Shown here one piece after another: positions 1-11,962 of a stretch of 64,000 nt of DNA. A program made the position numbers and the translations under genes. The notes beneath the pieces are model-generated. The model searched no databases, was not told the DNA's origin, and saw nothing but the letters and a program-made list of their open reading frames with translations. This DNA comes from Adineta steineri (lineage: Eukaryota > Rotifera > Eurotatoria > Adinetida > Adinetidae). The stretch is taken from the NCBI GenBank assembly GCA_905250115.1, contig CAJNOI010000266.1, forward strand, positions 1 to 64,000. The letters run 5' to 3'. Position 1 is the first letter of the stretch. Every line of letters begins with the position of its first letter.

Positions 1-337
1 ACAATAAATGATTTTCTTCAAATATTCAGATAACTATAATTATGAAAGCAATATTATTTCTAGAATATTTAAAAATGAATATCATAGACATGTAGAATTA
101 AGTTGAACCATATCATCTCTTGCTTCACAATTAAGATCGTTCAAACTATTTATCAAAAAGAATAATACGTTCAATTTTTTCCTCATATATTACATTCGAA
201 AGAATCTCTTGAATATACCATAGCTTCTCGATCTAATTCATATCGACAGCCATTTTATGAGATTGAATTATAAGATGAACGCGTTCGAAAGCAACTGGAA
301 AATAAATATCAATTGTATATCTACTGACGATCATGTG
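1..337. other. AT-rich intergenic sequence, no gene seen
   Basis: I see no coding pattern, RNA gene or repeat here. Open frames crossing 233-463 are short, run on both strands over the same bases and extend into the transposon that starts at 338. Confidence 0.6.
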
Positions 338-603
338 CAGGGGTGTTCCGATGAAGGGTTGTTGGGGCCGCGACGTCCCCTCAATCTTCGAAAATTTTGT
401 TTTTTTGCTAGACAGTTTATGAACATTTCGGAAATTTTCAGAAATATTTATCAAGGTTTTTAAAGAGTTTACAAGATTTTTTAAGAATTCTGGAAAATTA
501 ATAAAAAATTCGAAAAAATTTGCAAAAATGTTTCAGTTCTTTTAAAAATTTTTACGAACGTTATGAACGGCCCCTCAATCTTTTGGACCTCAAGACACCC
601 CTG
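338..603. mobile_element. Non-autonomous hAT-type MITE
   Basis: The element begins CAGGGGTGT and ends ACACCCCTG, a perfect 9-bp terminal inverted repeat. Inside it the ends remain imperfectly complementary for roughly 40 bp, sharing a GGGGCCG block. The flanks are ATCATGTG at 330-337 and GTCATGTG at 604-611, a target-site duplication of 8 bp with one mismatch. CAGGGG termini and 8-bp duplications are the hallmark of hAT transposons. At 266 bp with no coding capacity it must have been moved by a transposase encoded elsewhere. Confidence 0.85.
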
Positions 604-611
604 GTCATGTG

Positions 612-1185
612 TCACCAAATATATTCGTTATATCCAACTTAATATCTATAAGATGTATATTCTCATCAAACTATAAATCAGCATTTGAAAAAATATAATT
701 TTCAAGTGTGAAAACTGTTGAGTTATAATCATATGGTATTTCGAAAGGTTTTGAGCGCAACTAATCTTTGAAAAAATTTACTAAAATTATACCATGCAAC
801 TTCAATAGATTTTCAACTTAAATTTCAAAAAATGAATAAGAATTAATGAAACTTATTTTGCAACGGGAAATACTTTCATCTAAAATAACGTTTGAGTTTC
901 GACCAGTAAAATCCATCATGAATGCAATGAAAAAACATCTTTTTGAATGTTTGAGTAAACAGTTTTTAAATATGTTAAATTCAGGATACGTTAGATTAGG
1001 TATAGGAAATCCAAATGAAATTAATTTGATGGTATATTTCATACCATATAGTACAATTTGAAGTTTTGAAGATATTTAAATTGAATCTTTCTTCGAAAAA
1101 ATTCCCTTTTTCCAATAACTCTTTTCATATTTATTTTATTTTTTAAGATAAGAAAAATCAGAATATGAACTAATTCATTTGTATG
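612..1185. other. AT-rich intergenic sequence, no gene seen
   Basis: Only overlapping short frames on opposite strands (818-1061). Nothing resembles a known protein, and there is no intron/exon pattern like that of the real genes in this window. Confidence 0.55.
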
Positions 1186-1189
1186 CAGA

Positions 1190-1815
1190 TATAAATAGAC
1201 ATATTTTGTGTATTTCAAATGAAATTTAAATTTTAGAATTTTTCAAATAGCTATCTTTCATTAATCAAGTTTTAAATTTTGTAAGAATAAAATACAAATC
1301 GAACCATGTGACTTCGAATTTCAATTTACTTTTATCTAATAAACTTATTATCATACGAATAATATTTCTCATAATAATTATAGTAAAAATACACGACAAT
1401 TAAACGTATAAAAAGTTTTATCATGTTTATTTTCGACTATAAAAATAGCGTAAAAAGATTCATGTTTTTATATTCATCTGTGTACATTAGCGAAAATTTT
1501 CTAAGAAACAAAGAGGGATATATCATAGAAATATAACTATAAATGTTAGTGGATCAAATCTATTAAATTTATACCGAAAAATAATTGATGTTATGCATGA
1601 TTATTTGCCGATTAGGCGACTTTCAAAAAACTTAACTAAAAACCATCTACTTTTTGATTTATTGCTTATCGTACAATGAATCAATATTCGTTTCTTCACG
1701 TGATCGTAAAAACATAACTAAAGTAGCATTATTGACATGAAGAATATAATATGATTCATTTCAAAGCAGTCCAATTATAGAAATAGTTCATCATACATTT
1801 AATTTTTATCGCATA
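1190..1815 (+). repeat. Direct repeat, copy 1
   Basis: This stretch is repeated in the same orientation at about 3955-4490. The match is diverged and gapped at the left, where copy 2 lacks roughly 90 bp. It becomes nearly identical from about 1617 to 1790 (corresponding to 4301-4467). No TG...CA ends, primer-binding site or polypurine tract identifies it as an LTR, so I call it only a segmental repeat. Its right end abuts a 28-bp minisatellite. Confidence 0.75.
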
Positions 1816-1827
1816 CTAGAGGAAGTA

Positions 1828-1955
1828 CCCGCTGCAAGTTCTCTCTTACACAATTCTCGCTGCAAAATCCTGGTCTTACAGTTCCGGCTGCAAACTCTCT
1901 CTCATACAGTTGTCGCTGTGAAATCCCTCTGATACGGTTCCCGCTGCAAAATATT
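1828..1955 (+). repeat. 28-bp minisatellite, about 4.5 units
   Basis: Four consecutive 28-bp units start at 1828, 1856, 1884 and 1912, followed by a partial unit at 1940. Each contains a CGCTGCAA-like core (GGCTGCAA and CGCTGTGA in two units) and ends in ACANTT/ACGGTT-type bases. Period length is exact although bases vary. It is richer in G and C than its surroundings. Confidence 0.8.
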
Positions 1956-2198
1956 TATATTTCAAGCACTTTCCGTATTCGATCTCCTCGCTACTTTTCC
2001 TTATATATACAGAAGTGTGATTGATGGTTCGGTGACGTTACCTATCATAGAACCACCTGGGTAAAGTTTCAATCACGCTCTCTCCCCCGATGACTATGCC
2101 AATCCCCGTCGATCGTCCTTGGGACCTAAGGATGCAGCATGGAAAGTTGGTGATCATAGCTATTACAGAGACCGAATGCATAGCGCACAGAAGATGTG

Positions 2199-2440
2199 CG
2201 CTCAGACGGCCTTCGGCCACCTTCGCTAGCTATTTTTTTTAATTTTTTCAAAATACTGCAATCGTATTGGTCAGTTCTATAGATTGCCCGTAGCAAGTAC
2301 CGGACTGCTGTAAATAGATAAAGCATGTGGAATGTTCTATTGGAGCGCTCGGACGGCCTTCGCTATCAATGTTTTTTTAACCTTTTGGAATGCTGTAATC
2401 CTACTGGTCAGTTTCATAGATTGCCTGTAACAAGCGTATG
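2199..2440 (+). repeat. Imperfect tandem duplication, period about 145 bp
   Basis: The block starting GCGCTCAGACGGCCTTCG near 2199 is repeated from GCGCTCGGACGGCCTTCG near 2345. Both are followed by a T-rich stretch, then by a shared segment containing TACTGGTCAGTT or a one-base variant and ATAGATTGCC. No protein is encoded. It probably belongs to the same block of inserted DNA as the neighbouring repeats. Confidence 0.6.
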
Positions 2441-2745
2441 ATTTATTTTTTTGCAACAAAGTAGACGTCGACCTTCCCCTGGTTGTAGACAACATTTCTG
2501 GAAAGTTTCATTGCATTTGATCGTACGGTCTCCAAATGCATAAAGAACAAACAAACAGACAGACATTCTGCTTTATATATATATATATTTATTGGCAACA
2601 ATGCTCGCCTGGAGAGATCAAGCATCTAAAACAACTGCTAAAATAATCATATTGTCTGCCGTATTCGTGGAAATAGTTTGTCCTTTTTCTTTTTTTAAAA
2701 TAAAATAAAATTTTTTACAATTATAGGTAATTTTTCTTTGGGTTT

Positions 2746-3063
2746 TTATTTCACAAATACTTCTATTTATAACACAACCCAGGACGATGATTCCTGAAGC
2801 AGTATTCCCAGAACTTCCGGTAAAAACCCTCAGGAAACTCACCGTTTCTGGCAGGAACCCTGCCGGAAAATGCCCGGAATTTCCTCCTGACATCAGTTCC
2901 GGACGGAACCGAGCGGATTTGGTCACCGGAATACTGCTTCCATTTTCCTATGAATTACCCGTGTTTTCCCACGGAAAGCCCAGGAAAATCACAGAATCCG
3001 GTCGTTTCCTACCGTACGTCTTTGACATGGGTTATTTCACAAATACTTCTATTTATAACACAA
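2746..3063. repeat. GC-rich unit bounded by a 32-bp perfect direct repeat
   Basis: A perfect 32-bp direct repeat occupies 2746-2777 and 3032-3063. The 254 bp between them are strikingly GC-rich for this window and full of TTCCGG and CCCAGG words. They also contain an inverted pair, GAAGCAGTATTCC near 2797 and its complement near 2928. The interior begins CCCAGG and ends CATGGG. Either this is 1.1 units of a 286-bp satellite, or it is an insertion with an unusually long target duplication. Two overlapping open frames here are compositional artefacts of GC-richness. Confidence 0.7.
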
Positions 3064-3954
3064 AGTCACCAAGATTATTTTTTATTTGGTTTACTATTGC
3101 ATTAAGTCTGTACAAAAAATCCAATACAACTCAACCGCACATTCGTATGAACGACTTTCGAGTATAAAAAATTCTTACGTTTTAAATACTATACACATAA
3201 AAAGTTTGTTTTAGTTGCAATTTGCTCGTCCGATCATTACAGTATTATTCATAATACCGTTTTTAAGACATCACTATGATAGTAACTTATTCGAAAAGAA
3301 GGTATTATTTTTAACATGTTGGGTAAGTTACTTAAAAAATATATTTTGTAATATTTGAATTGAATATTTAGTGATCTTTGTTCTTCGCTATGGTTCTCCT
3401 GGTATGATATTTTACTTTTCCTTTGAAGCGAAAATAAAAGGTAAAAAAAGAAACACCAGCGATGCAGAAACTGGAGAAACAATTATACAACAACAACAAA
3501 TGTCGTCTCAATAAACTTTTAACTTAAAAAAAAATATAAAATAAAACTTATTTATTTATTTATTTATTATTAAAGATTCGAATTAAAGCACAAGAAGAAT
3601 TATTTCATTTTTAGTGATCATTATAATTTATCATGCACTATTTTATTGGATCGTATTATTGATTTATTAAATGATTCAAATAATCTGAATTATTAAAAAA
3701 CTAAAGTTTTATTATATATTATGATATTTTAAAATTTTATTATAAATTATTTTTTCTTAGGGTTGTCTTTATGTTCTTCTTGGTAATCCAAAATTCTTTT
3801 TACCGTTAAAAAATTCTTAGACAATGATGGAGAAATTATGACCACTAATTGTTCGTTTAAATCAGACAAATAAAATAAGTATTCAAAAGCTAATTAAATC
3901 TATTAAACGACGAATTGAACTTGAATCTAAAAGTGGTTTCTATTCAATGTTTTT
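3064..3954. other. AT-rich intergenic sequence, no gene seen
   Basis: No defensible gene. There is a short TTTA/TTTAT tandem run near 3549-3570 and otherwise low-complexity AT-rich DNA. Confidence 0.5.
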
Positions 3955-4490
3955 ACATAGGACATATTTGGTGTATTTTAAATAAAACTTAAATTTCAGA
4001 ATTCTTTTAGTTATTATCTTTCATTGATCAAGGTTTAAATTTTTAAAGGCAACACACAATAAATGGACCATTTATCCTCTAATTTTAATTAAATTTTATC
4101 TGATAAATTTATTATCATATGAGTGATATTTCTTATAATAATTAATAATAGTTGTATGCTATTTTCTATAATTTTACAAGAAACAAAAAGGAATATATCA
4201 AAGAAATACAACCATAAACGTTAATGAGTCAAATCTATTAAGTTTATATCAAAGAATAATTGATGTTATGCATGATTAGTAGCCAATTAAACGACTTTCA
4301 AAAAACTTAACTAAAAACCATCTACTTTTTGATTTATTGCTTATCGTACAATGAATCAATATTCGTTTCTTCACGTGATCGTAAAAAAAATAACTAAAGT
4401 AGCATTATTGACATGAAGAATATAATATGATTCATTTCAAAGCAGTCCAATTATAGAAATAATTCAACATATATTTAATTTTTATTTAAA
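3955..4490 (+). repeat. Direct repeat, copy 2
   Basis: Same-orientation partner of 1190-1815. The right-hand 170 bp are almost base-for-base the same as copy 1, while the left part differs by substitutions and a deletion, so similarity is uneven along the pair. That could reflect local gene conversion or stepwise duplication. No coding content. Confidence 0.75.
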
Positions 4491-5145
4491 AGATTCTCAA
4501 TTTTTATCACATATTTTGATTAGACTTTCATTTATTACGAGTTTTAAACTCAATTTTTCTATATAATCAAACGTCTGACGCACTTGGTTTTTTCCAAGAT
4601 AACATCATCATGTAACATTCGTTAATAGTGTCTATGGCAATGAATTAAATGTAAAATTTTGTACGTGTCCGAATACGATTTATTAACAATTAAGAAATTA
4701 GATTGATGAATAAGCAAAAAGAATAGAAGTGCATCTGAATTAAACATAATTATTCTGAATTATTGTTGTTAAGCAAATATTTACATACATTTTTTTAAAA
4801 TATAAGGAATAAACTCGAAATGTTGTATATAGCAACGAAGTAGGAAATTAAAAATCAGAATTGATGCCAGTACCTTTTGTCATATTATTTTATAAGCCAA
4901 TTAATAAATGTATTCTATATATAAGAAAATATTTTATTGAAACTAATTTATTAGTCGCAATAAATATTAAAATAAAGATAAAAACAAAAGATTGAATCTA
5001 TTAGATTCAGTTTAATACAGTCCTTATATTTTTTGTTCGAGGACATTTGTTTTACAATCTCAAACATTACATAAAATATTAACAACAAAAATACGACTAG
5101 TCTATACAAATTTTTGTTGTGTTAACTTCCAGTTAGTTGTGTTCA
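4491..5145. other. Intergenic, 3' side of the minus-strand gene
   Basis: AT-rich, no open frame of note and no recognisable RNA. It contains the downstream region of the minus-strand gene ending at 5146. Confidence 0.5.
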
Positions 5146-6475
5146 CTAATTTGGAGAACTAACTGGAGCTGGTGACTGAATCATACGGTCCATCTCATTT
5201 GTCAAATTATCATCTTGTTCAACCGGACCATTTTGAGCTTGTTCGGTTGTGTGAAACTAATAATATAAAAAATATCTCATAGAAAAAGCTTTAAGTTTTT
5301 CTTTTTTTGTTACCTCATGACTATAGTCAGTAGAATTTTCGTGATAATTCATTGTCCATTGAGATAACATGATATTAGCAACCATTTCACGTTGTTCAAA
5401 ATTGACACGACCTCGATCAATTGCATAAAGGAAAAATGCAGAATCTTCACGGATTTTATCCAATGTTGTTAGCATCGGCTTTTCTATTTCTTGTAAGCGA
5501 CCACCATAACTATGTAATGTTTCTATAATTACAGGCGTGACAGGTTCAAGTTCAGCATATATAAATTGTTCATCAAAGCGAGGTGGATTCTGACTAGCAA
5601 TATTCAGTTCGTTATTAAGCAAAAATAAACTCCATTTATATGAGTTAGTTTCATCATTTCCAACGACATATATTCGTATACGTGCTAATTTTTTTGTCAG
5701 AAGAAGACAGATATTTTCGTTGTCATTATTAATAAAATTCTTTTCTTCGTTCGACATATTAGGATAGCATTCATCAGGACACATATAATCGTAGAGTGTA
5801 CAGACTCTTGGTTCATAATCGAAACATAAACCAGTACCTAAAAATAAAAGAAAGACTGTATGACAATACCATACAATAAAACAAGTTAGTACATATGTCA
5901 ATTAACTCGCTTTGATACTGTAGAAAATTATCATTGGCCGTGTATAGTGGAATAAGTAATATATCACAAGGTTCTACCTAAATTTAATAATTTATAAGAT
6001 GAATGTCATAAAAATAATTGTTCAATACTTTGTTATTTGTTGTTAACCATCTTTTTAAATCATTGCCTTTTTGTTCCCAAACAATAGCGTCACCAGTATT
6101 CGTTGGTACAAATAGATCTCTCGATGCAGATTGACAAGCACGTATAGCATGTGATGTGATTGAAAATGTAATATGACGTCTTGGCAAGCGAAAGATATTT
6201 GGACGATTATAGTCTAAATTTTGTATTGTATTATCACCAATATAGATACCAATTATATTGGTAGTATCTCCGATTAATGATAAAAGTGAATCGAGGGTAT
6301 GACCAAAAACATCAAGAAAAATTAAGATGAAACGTACTGATGCTAACTGCTTTCTAATAAATTTACTGACACCTTCTGGATTGTCTTCGAATTTAGTAGG
6401 TAAAGGTGTGCACCATTCAATATCGAAAATACTTTGCTTGTAGCCACATACTATTATTTTCAAGTCGTAAACCAT
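5146..6475 (-). CDS. Unrecognised 388-aa protein, four exons
   Basis: I do not recognise this protein. Exons on the minus strand are 6475-6029, 5977-5893, 5837-5314 and 5256-5146, with introns of 51, 55 and 57 nt. All have GT...AG ends, and the joined length of 1167 nt is exactly 389 codons, which supports the model. There is no convincing signal peptide or membrane segment. The middle third has a cysteine-rich patch (about residues 186-205, motif CPDEC) and the last 35 residues are polar and probably disordered. A splice-acceptor-like TTATTAG lies just upstream of the ATG, so a further 5' exon or trans-splicing is possible. Possibly lineage-specific. Confidence 0.7.
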
Positions 6476-7823
6476 AATAAATAAATTATCTAATAAGCAA
6501 AATAAAAATATATTATGAATAGGAAAATATACCTGGCGTCTATAAGTAAAAGAACGATGTGCGAATGTTTTTCTTGCAGCAGTTATTGTTAGGAAGAAAA
6601 AATATATAAAAAATTAGTCATTTGTTTTTCCTTTGAATTAAGTTGGAAAAAAGTAAAAGAATTGCATTGGTGAAGGTAATATATTTATTATAAAAAATGG
6701 AATCATTTGAGAACACGTCTACTATTTTCTTAAAGAATTCAACGCTGTCTGAAAACTTTATTATCCGTTTTCAATAAAACTATTTAACCGAGACGGCACT
6801 CAACGAAGGAGAATAAACTTATGCAGTTTTTTTTGCATATTTTTTTCGTTCTTATCATTGATGAAAGAAAAAATAAAATGCATGTATGTAGTTGTAAAAA
6901 AACAATAAAACTGACATTTAAAGTTGTCTATTAAGATACAGTTACGAAGTAAATCGATTATAATGACTAATAGTCAAAACACATTCTGAATGGTTTTTAT
7001 CGCATCAAATTTTAACGAATTATGTAAAGTGACGAGATTCACAAATAAAAGAATTAATACTTTCAGAGATACATATTATTTAAGTGAGACGATATTAGAA
7101 AGACATAATTATGATTATTTTCCAGAATGATTAGATTTCATATTTTATATAACTTCATACTTTTTGATCTTTTATCGTGCTTGATTAATTTATTTCGAGT
7201 AATATTTACTCTTTTACTTATTTACAATACGTAAATTGCGCAGATGCAATGTTTTTTTGCTGATAAATATGTATTTAATCATTGAATGTTATAATCAGTT
7301 ATATACAAAGAACTATTTATGGAATTTTTATCTCTATATATTTTTAAAAGTTGATAACATTCATTCATACACTGATGATATGGTAGTTTTGATTTATGTG
7401 TAAAGTTTAACATGTACAGTTATAACTATTATACACATAAAAAGCATCTTAATTATGATTTATCTATTTGTAAATATAGAAAAAAATATTTTATACCCAA
7501 AAACTCAAAATATATCATAATAATCATTTTTCGAGTTTCTTTCTGAGATTTTAAATAAACCATTCATTCAATCAAGAGCGACATCTTTAGGAAATGACTG
7601 AATAACGAATGAATCATATCATAATAGATCTTACGTGACGTTATATTCAAAGATGATTCATTTATATTCACAAGATCCTAGACCAATTATTCTCTCGAAT
7701 AGAATGTTAATCATATTTACATAGAACACATCTTCTCGATCATTCATTGATTATATATATATATATATGCATATATAGTTTAACAAAAACAATATATTTT
7801 CATTTTAGAATAAATTTGCAATA
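6476..7823. other. Intergenic between divergent genes
   Basis: The 1.35 kb between the unknown minus-strand gene and spartin must contain both 5' regions. A TA-dinucleotide run lies near 7752-7768, shortly before the spartin ATG. I see no gene, tRNA or clear repeat. Confidence 0.5.
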
Positions 7824-9851
7824 ATGAGTACAGTCAATGAAATAGTACGTCCACGACCAGAAGCTACAGCAACAGGTCTTAAACGTGAAACAAAGGAATA
7901 TTTAGAACGTGCAACAAATCTTGAAAGAAATCATCAATATGATGAAGCATCTATACTTTATAAACGTGTTATTTCTTTAATTACTTCACATGAAGGTACA
8001 TCAGCTGTTGATGATGAATTAACTACGCTAAAACGCAATACAAATCAACGATTACTTCAATCATCATTACATCAAAATCGTTCAGCAGATTCAAATGGAA
8101 TTTATCAAAATATGGTTCGACAATTATCAGATCATGTTCCACAAACATTCAATGAACAAGATTTAACGGAAATGGCTGAACAAGTTTTCGAAGATCCATC
8201 TGCATTTGAACCCATGACAAATGATGATAAACAAGAAGAAAGCAACGCTGTTGTTTTATTTCAACTCGATGAAGGTGCTCGACTTTTTTATATTGCAAAA
8301 GATGGAATAATTCAAACATCATCAGAATCATTACCATTAACAATTTTTGAAGTGACGTATGACTTGAACAAAATATAGGTTAATGATCATTTTTGTTTTT
8401 TTGTTTTTAGTGAAGGAGGTGAAACATGTGGATTATTAAAATTAGGTAGTTGGATATATCCATTACATCCAAAAGTTTCACCAGCATTTAAAACAGGATA
8501 TGATGCATATATTTTTCCAAATAATACATCAGTTGGTAAGAAAAATCAATGATTTATATTAAATGATTGATTATATTTTTTTCTTTTATAAAGGTGAATT
8601 TGTTGGTCTTATGTTTGATGAATCAGTTGTACCAGATATTCGTCATTTTTTCGAAGATATTGTTTCTAAACTTGCGGTTTTTATGGCTCAACAAGGCACA
8701 CCTACAGTAAGTGTTTCATTCTTATTTGTTATAATATTGTGCTTGTTTTTTAGTATGGTGAATCTTTAACAGCCGCTCCAACAACAACTGCAAGTGGTGC
8801 TGTTAAATTAACTGAACAATCAGCAACACGACCAGAAATAATATCTAATGTTACAATTCAAACAAAAGAAGCAAGTAGCAAAAAAGCTGAAATAATCGGT
8901 GAAGATGAAGTTGCTGCTGAAGAAGAATTACCTTATGATAAAACAACAACATCAGGAAAACTTGCTGCAGCTCTTATTACTGGTAAAATTCTAAATTTTA
9001 ATCTATACATATTCAACAACAAAAAGAAAATCTATTTTAGGAACAAAATTTTTAACAAAACAATTAGCAACTGGTGTTGTGATGGCTGAAAATTTAATTG
9101 AACAAGTATCAAAAAATGTTCATGATAAAATCGTTCCTAATCCTGAACCAACAAAAGTTAGTAAAAGTTTACATTTAACAGCACGTGGTTTACGTTCAAC
9201 ATCTGTTGTTGCTGTTAAAGCCAGTAGTTATGTTGGTAAGCATATAAAATATCTTTTTTGTTTCCTTAATTTATTTTCATATTTTTTAGTATCGAAAGTT
9301 GGTGCAATGACACTTGCATTAGCACGAACATTTGCTCCTAATCTTGGTAAAGTCGAAAAAAAAGTTAATCCAGATGGTACTATTGAAGCAGTTAAATTAA
9401 GTGGTATTCGTGGTATTGGACATGCTGGTTTAACCAGTAAGTTTTAACGATAGATTATTTATTTATTTATATTTCGATTGTTTTTCAAAAGGCTTTGGTG
9501 TTATATATGAAAGTTGTGAAAATGCCGCAAAACATTTAGCAACAAATATAGCTACTGAAAGTGTTCGTGTTGTTAAACATAAGTAAGAAAAATCGATATT
9601 CTTTAAAAAATTTATAATTGAATTTGTTATAGATATGGAGAAGATGCTTCGATATTAACTGAGAATGCAGCATATGCACTTGGAAATAGTGCATTAACAG
9701 CATATTATGTTGGAGGAATTGGTCCTAAAGCAGTAAGAATTTTGTTAACAATATTTTTCTTTTTCAGAAATTAACTATTTTTTACTTTTAGATTGCACGA
9801 AAAGTTGTTAAACAAACTGCTAAAGAAACCGTTAAGAATGCAGTTACATAA
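7824..9851 (+). CDS. SPART: Spartin: MIT domain plus senescence domain
   Basis: Spartin homologue of 530 aa. In animals spartin associates with lipid droplets, endosomes and mitochondria and is implicated in lipid-droplet turnover. Nine exons: 7824-8356, 8411-8535, 8594-8706, 8754-8982, 9041-9235, 9290-9436, 9492-9582, 9633-9732, 9792-9851. Introns are 46-59 nt with GT/AG ends, and the sum of 1593 nt stays in frame. Residues about 18-95 are a helical MIT domain (microtubule interacting and trafficking). The C-terminal third is the Gly/Ala-rich senescence domain, running from GKLAAALITGTKFLTKQLA to the end. This two-domain order is diagnostic of spartin. Length is somewhat shorter than the human protein. 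Confidence 0.92.
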
Positions 9852-11293
9852 ACTACGCATATACCGAGAATGTTCATTGTTCAATTTTACCATTATAATA
9901 TTCTAGCATTTTTTTTATCATTATCATTTCTATTTTTTACTTGATGTATAACAGGGAGATAAATATATATATACATAAATGGCTATAGCCTTTATATATC
10001 ATAGATAATATGAAAAATAACCTTTTTTGAGGATAATAATTGCTGATGTATTATTTGTATTTAAATAAATACCTTAATTAGCTTTCAGTGTATATTTATA
10101 TCAAGACAATGAAGTTTATTAAGATAGAGCTATTTGCTAAGGTATGGAATCCTTTTTTACAGTATAATCATCGCAGTTGGCTACATATATACGAAACTCA
10201 AACTGTGTAGGTAAGATATGGTGTTTCATTGGACCACTTAAATATCGATATGGTTAATTACTCTGAAGGTATCTTTCTTTTATGGATAGATTTGTTTATA
10301 TATACAATCAAGTAAAAATATATTCTTGTGCTTTAAATAATCAAATATCACGTATTGTGATACACTTTTTCTTATTTCCATATTCAAAAAAAAAATATTC
10401 GAATCTAAGAGAGAATTTTGTGAAGCGTGAAAAACTGTATGATATTATAAAGAATTTTAATGTTTATAAATTTAACGCAGTAGAACTAAATGTGACCCAT
10501 AAATTATTTACGATTTTATCGAACTTTCATGATTACTGCATTTATTGTATATTGAAAAATAACTGTTATCGATTTCTATCAAATAAGAATATTGTTTTTT
10601 AATCGTTATAAGCTATTTTAATACATGAACAGTTTTTAATTAAGATACGTGATAATAGTTTGAAGCGTTGACTTTATATTACTTTCGGGATTTAAAAAAA
10701 AGAGATAGTCGAGCAAAATGCTTCTAACTTTTTAACCTTGATAGTTAGAATTATGTGACGCCCACTATTCGATACCCGTCTTCTGTCTAATAATGATGGT
10801 TACAGAACTCAAGCTATTTTTATTAAAGCGTTACAGGCATTTTGCCCGACTGCCGTTTTTTTTAAATAAAGTAAACAAATAGAATTTTATCAAATTAGAT
10901 ACGTAAATTGTATGATATACAGTTAAGAACAGCAATTAATATATTTTATAATATTACTACATCCTCTATGAATAAATTTCCTAGTTAAGTTATGCACGAC
11001 ATCTATTTATAGAATTATTTTCGATAGAAAATACTATCAGTTACTATTATTCTTTTATAATTATTAATCGTAAATGAAAATAAATTTGATCATTGATTTA
11101 TACCAATTGTTCATCTTATGTATTGAGGAGGAGTTAGAAGAGTTTCTATTCGAATTGGAATCAATATTAACCATTCAACAATAAACTGAGTCATCATTAT
11201 TTTTAAAATAATTCATTCATCTCATTTATATTTTCCTTGATAATTTTCGCTTATACTTAGTTCTACATATAGTTTTAGATATTCGATCAGACA
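9852..11293. other. Intergenic between spartin and RPL35
   Basis: AT-rich. Apart from the short inverted-repeat element at 10707-10851 I see nothing. An open frame at 10282-10602 has the Asn/Ile/Phe/Lys composition of random AT-rich DNA and is not a gene. Confidence 0.5.
10707..10851. mobile_element. Short MITE-like element with 22-bp inverted ends
   Basis: The left end AGTCGAGCAAAATGC continues TTCTAAC. The right end read on the other strand is AGTCGGGCAAAATGC continuing CTGTAAC. This gives a 22-bp terminal inverted repeat with three mismatches. The element is 145 bp, too short to code. No clear target-site duplication: TA precedes GTCGAGC on the left, but the right side reads TG. The ends are reminiscent of Tc1/mariner-type termini, which is inference. 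Confidence 0.6.
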
Positions 11294-11720
11294 ATGACTC
11301 GTGTAAAATGTTCGAAAATACGCGGCAAAAAGCCCGGTAAGAATTCTAAAATCATATCATTATTTATATTCTATTATTTTATTTTTAGATGAACTCCAAA
11401 AACAATTGGAAGAATTACGTCAAGAATTAAATACACTTCGTGTAGGCAAAGTAACTGGTAGTGGTGGTGCACAAAAATTAGGCAAAATTCGTAATGTACG
11501 AAAATCAATTGCACGTGTTCTTATTGTTACACATCAAACAACAAAAGCCAATTTACGTGCATTATATCATGGCAAAAAATATAAGCCAAAAGATTTACGT
11601 AAACGCAAAACACGAGCTATTCGACGTTTATTATCACCAAAGGAAAAATCAGTTCAATTGAAAAAAATTCAACGACGACAATGGGCTTTTCCACAACGTA
11701 CTTTTGCTGTTAAAGCTTAA
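11294..11720 (+). CDS. RPL35: 60S ribosomal protein L35 (uL29)
   Basis: Large-subunit ribosomal protein uL29, located near the polypeptide exit tunnel. Exon 1 is 11294-11336 and exon 2 is 11389-11720, with a 52-nt intron. The 124-aa product matches the usual 123-aa length. Recognisable family features are the coiled-coil segment [20 protein letters not shown], the [15 protein letters not shown]-like helix (here RVLIV) and a very basic C-terminus with the [11 protein letters not shown] stretch. A poly(A) signal AATAAA follows at 11763. An intron right after the first dozen codons is common in ribosomal protein genes. Confidence 0.97.
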
Positions 11721-11962
11721 ATAAGAAGATAAAACGAAACAAATTCTATTGTTTTGCAAACAAATAAAAAAAGAAAAACATTATTTAAATGATCATTTTC
11801 ATCATTGTATAAGATCAGGTTTATTAAAAATAAAAAGTTATATAAGATTATAGATTTTCTTTTTATATACAACTTTTTCTGTCATCATATATACAAGAAT
11901 AAATAGATGAAAGAGTATTCACTTGACTGTCTAAAAGAAAGGAAGATTGAAGAAAGCACTTA

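Noticed and set aside
2618-3167. Open frames of 102 and 126 aa on opposite strands
   Set aside because: They arise from the GC-rich repeat unit at 2778-3031, which is naturally poor in stop codons; nothing resembles a protein family.
1190-4490. LTR retrotransposon formed by the direct repeats
   Set aside because: No TG...CA ends, primer-binding site, polypurine tract, target duplication or reverse transcriptase or integrase coding between the repeats.
10282-10602. 106-aa open frame
   Set aside because: Composition is that of random AT-rich DNA, with no start context, splice partner or recognisable motif.
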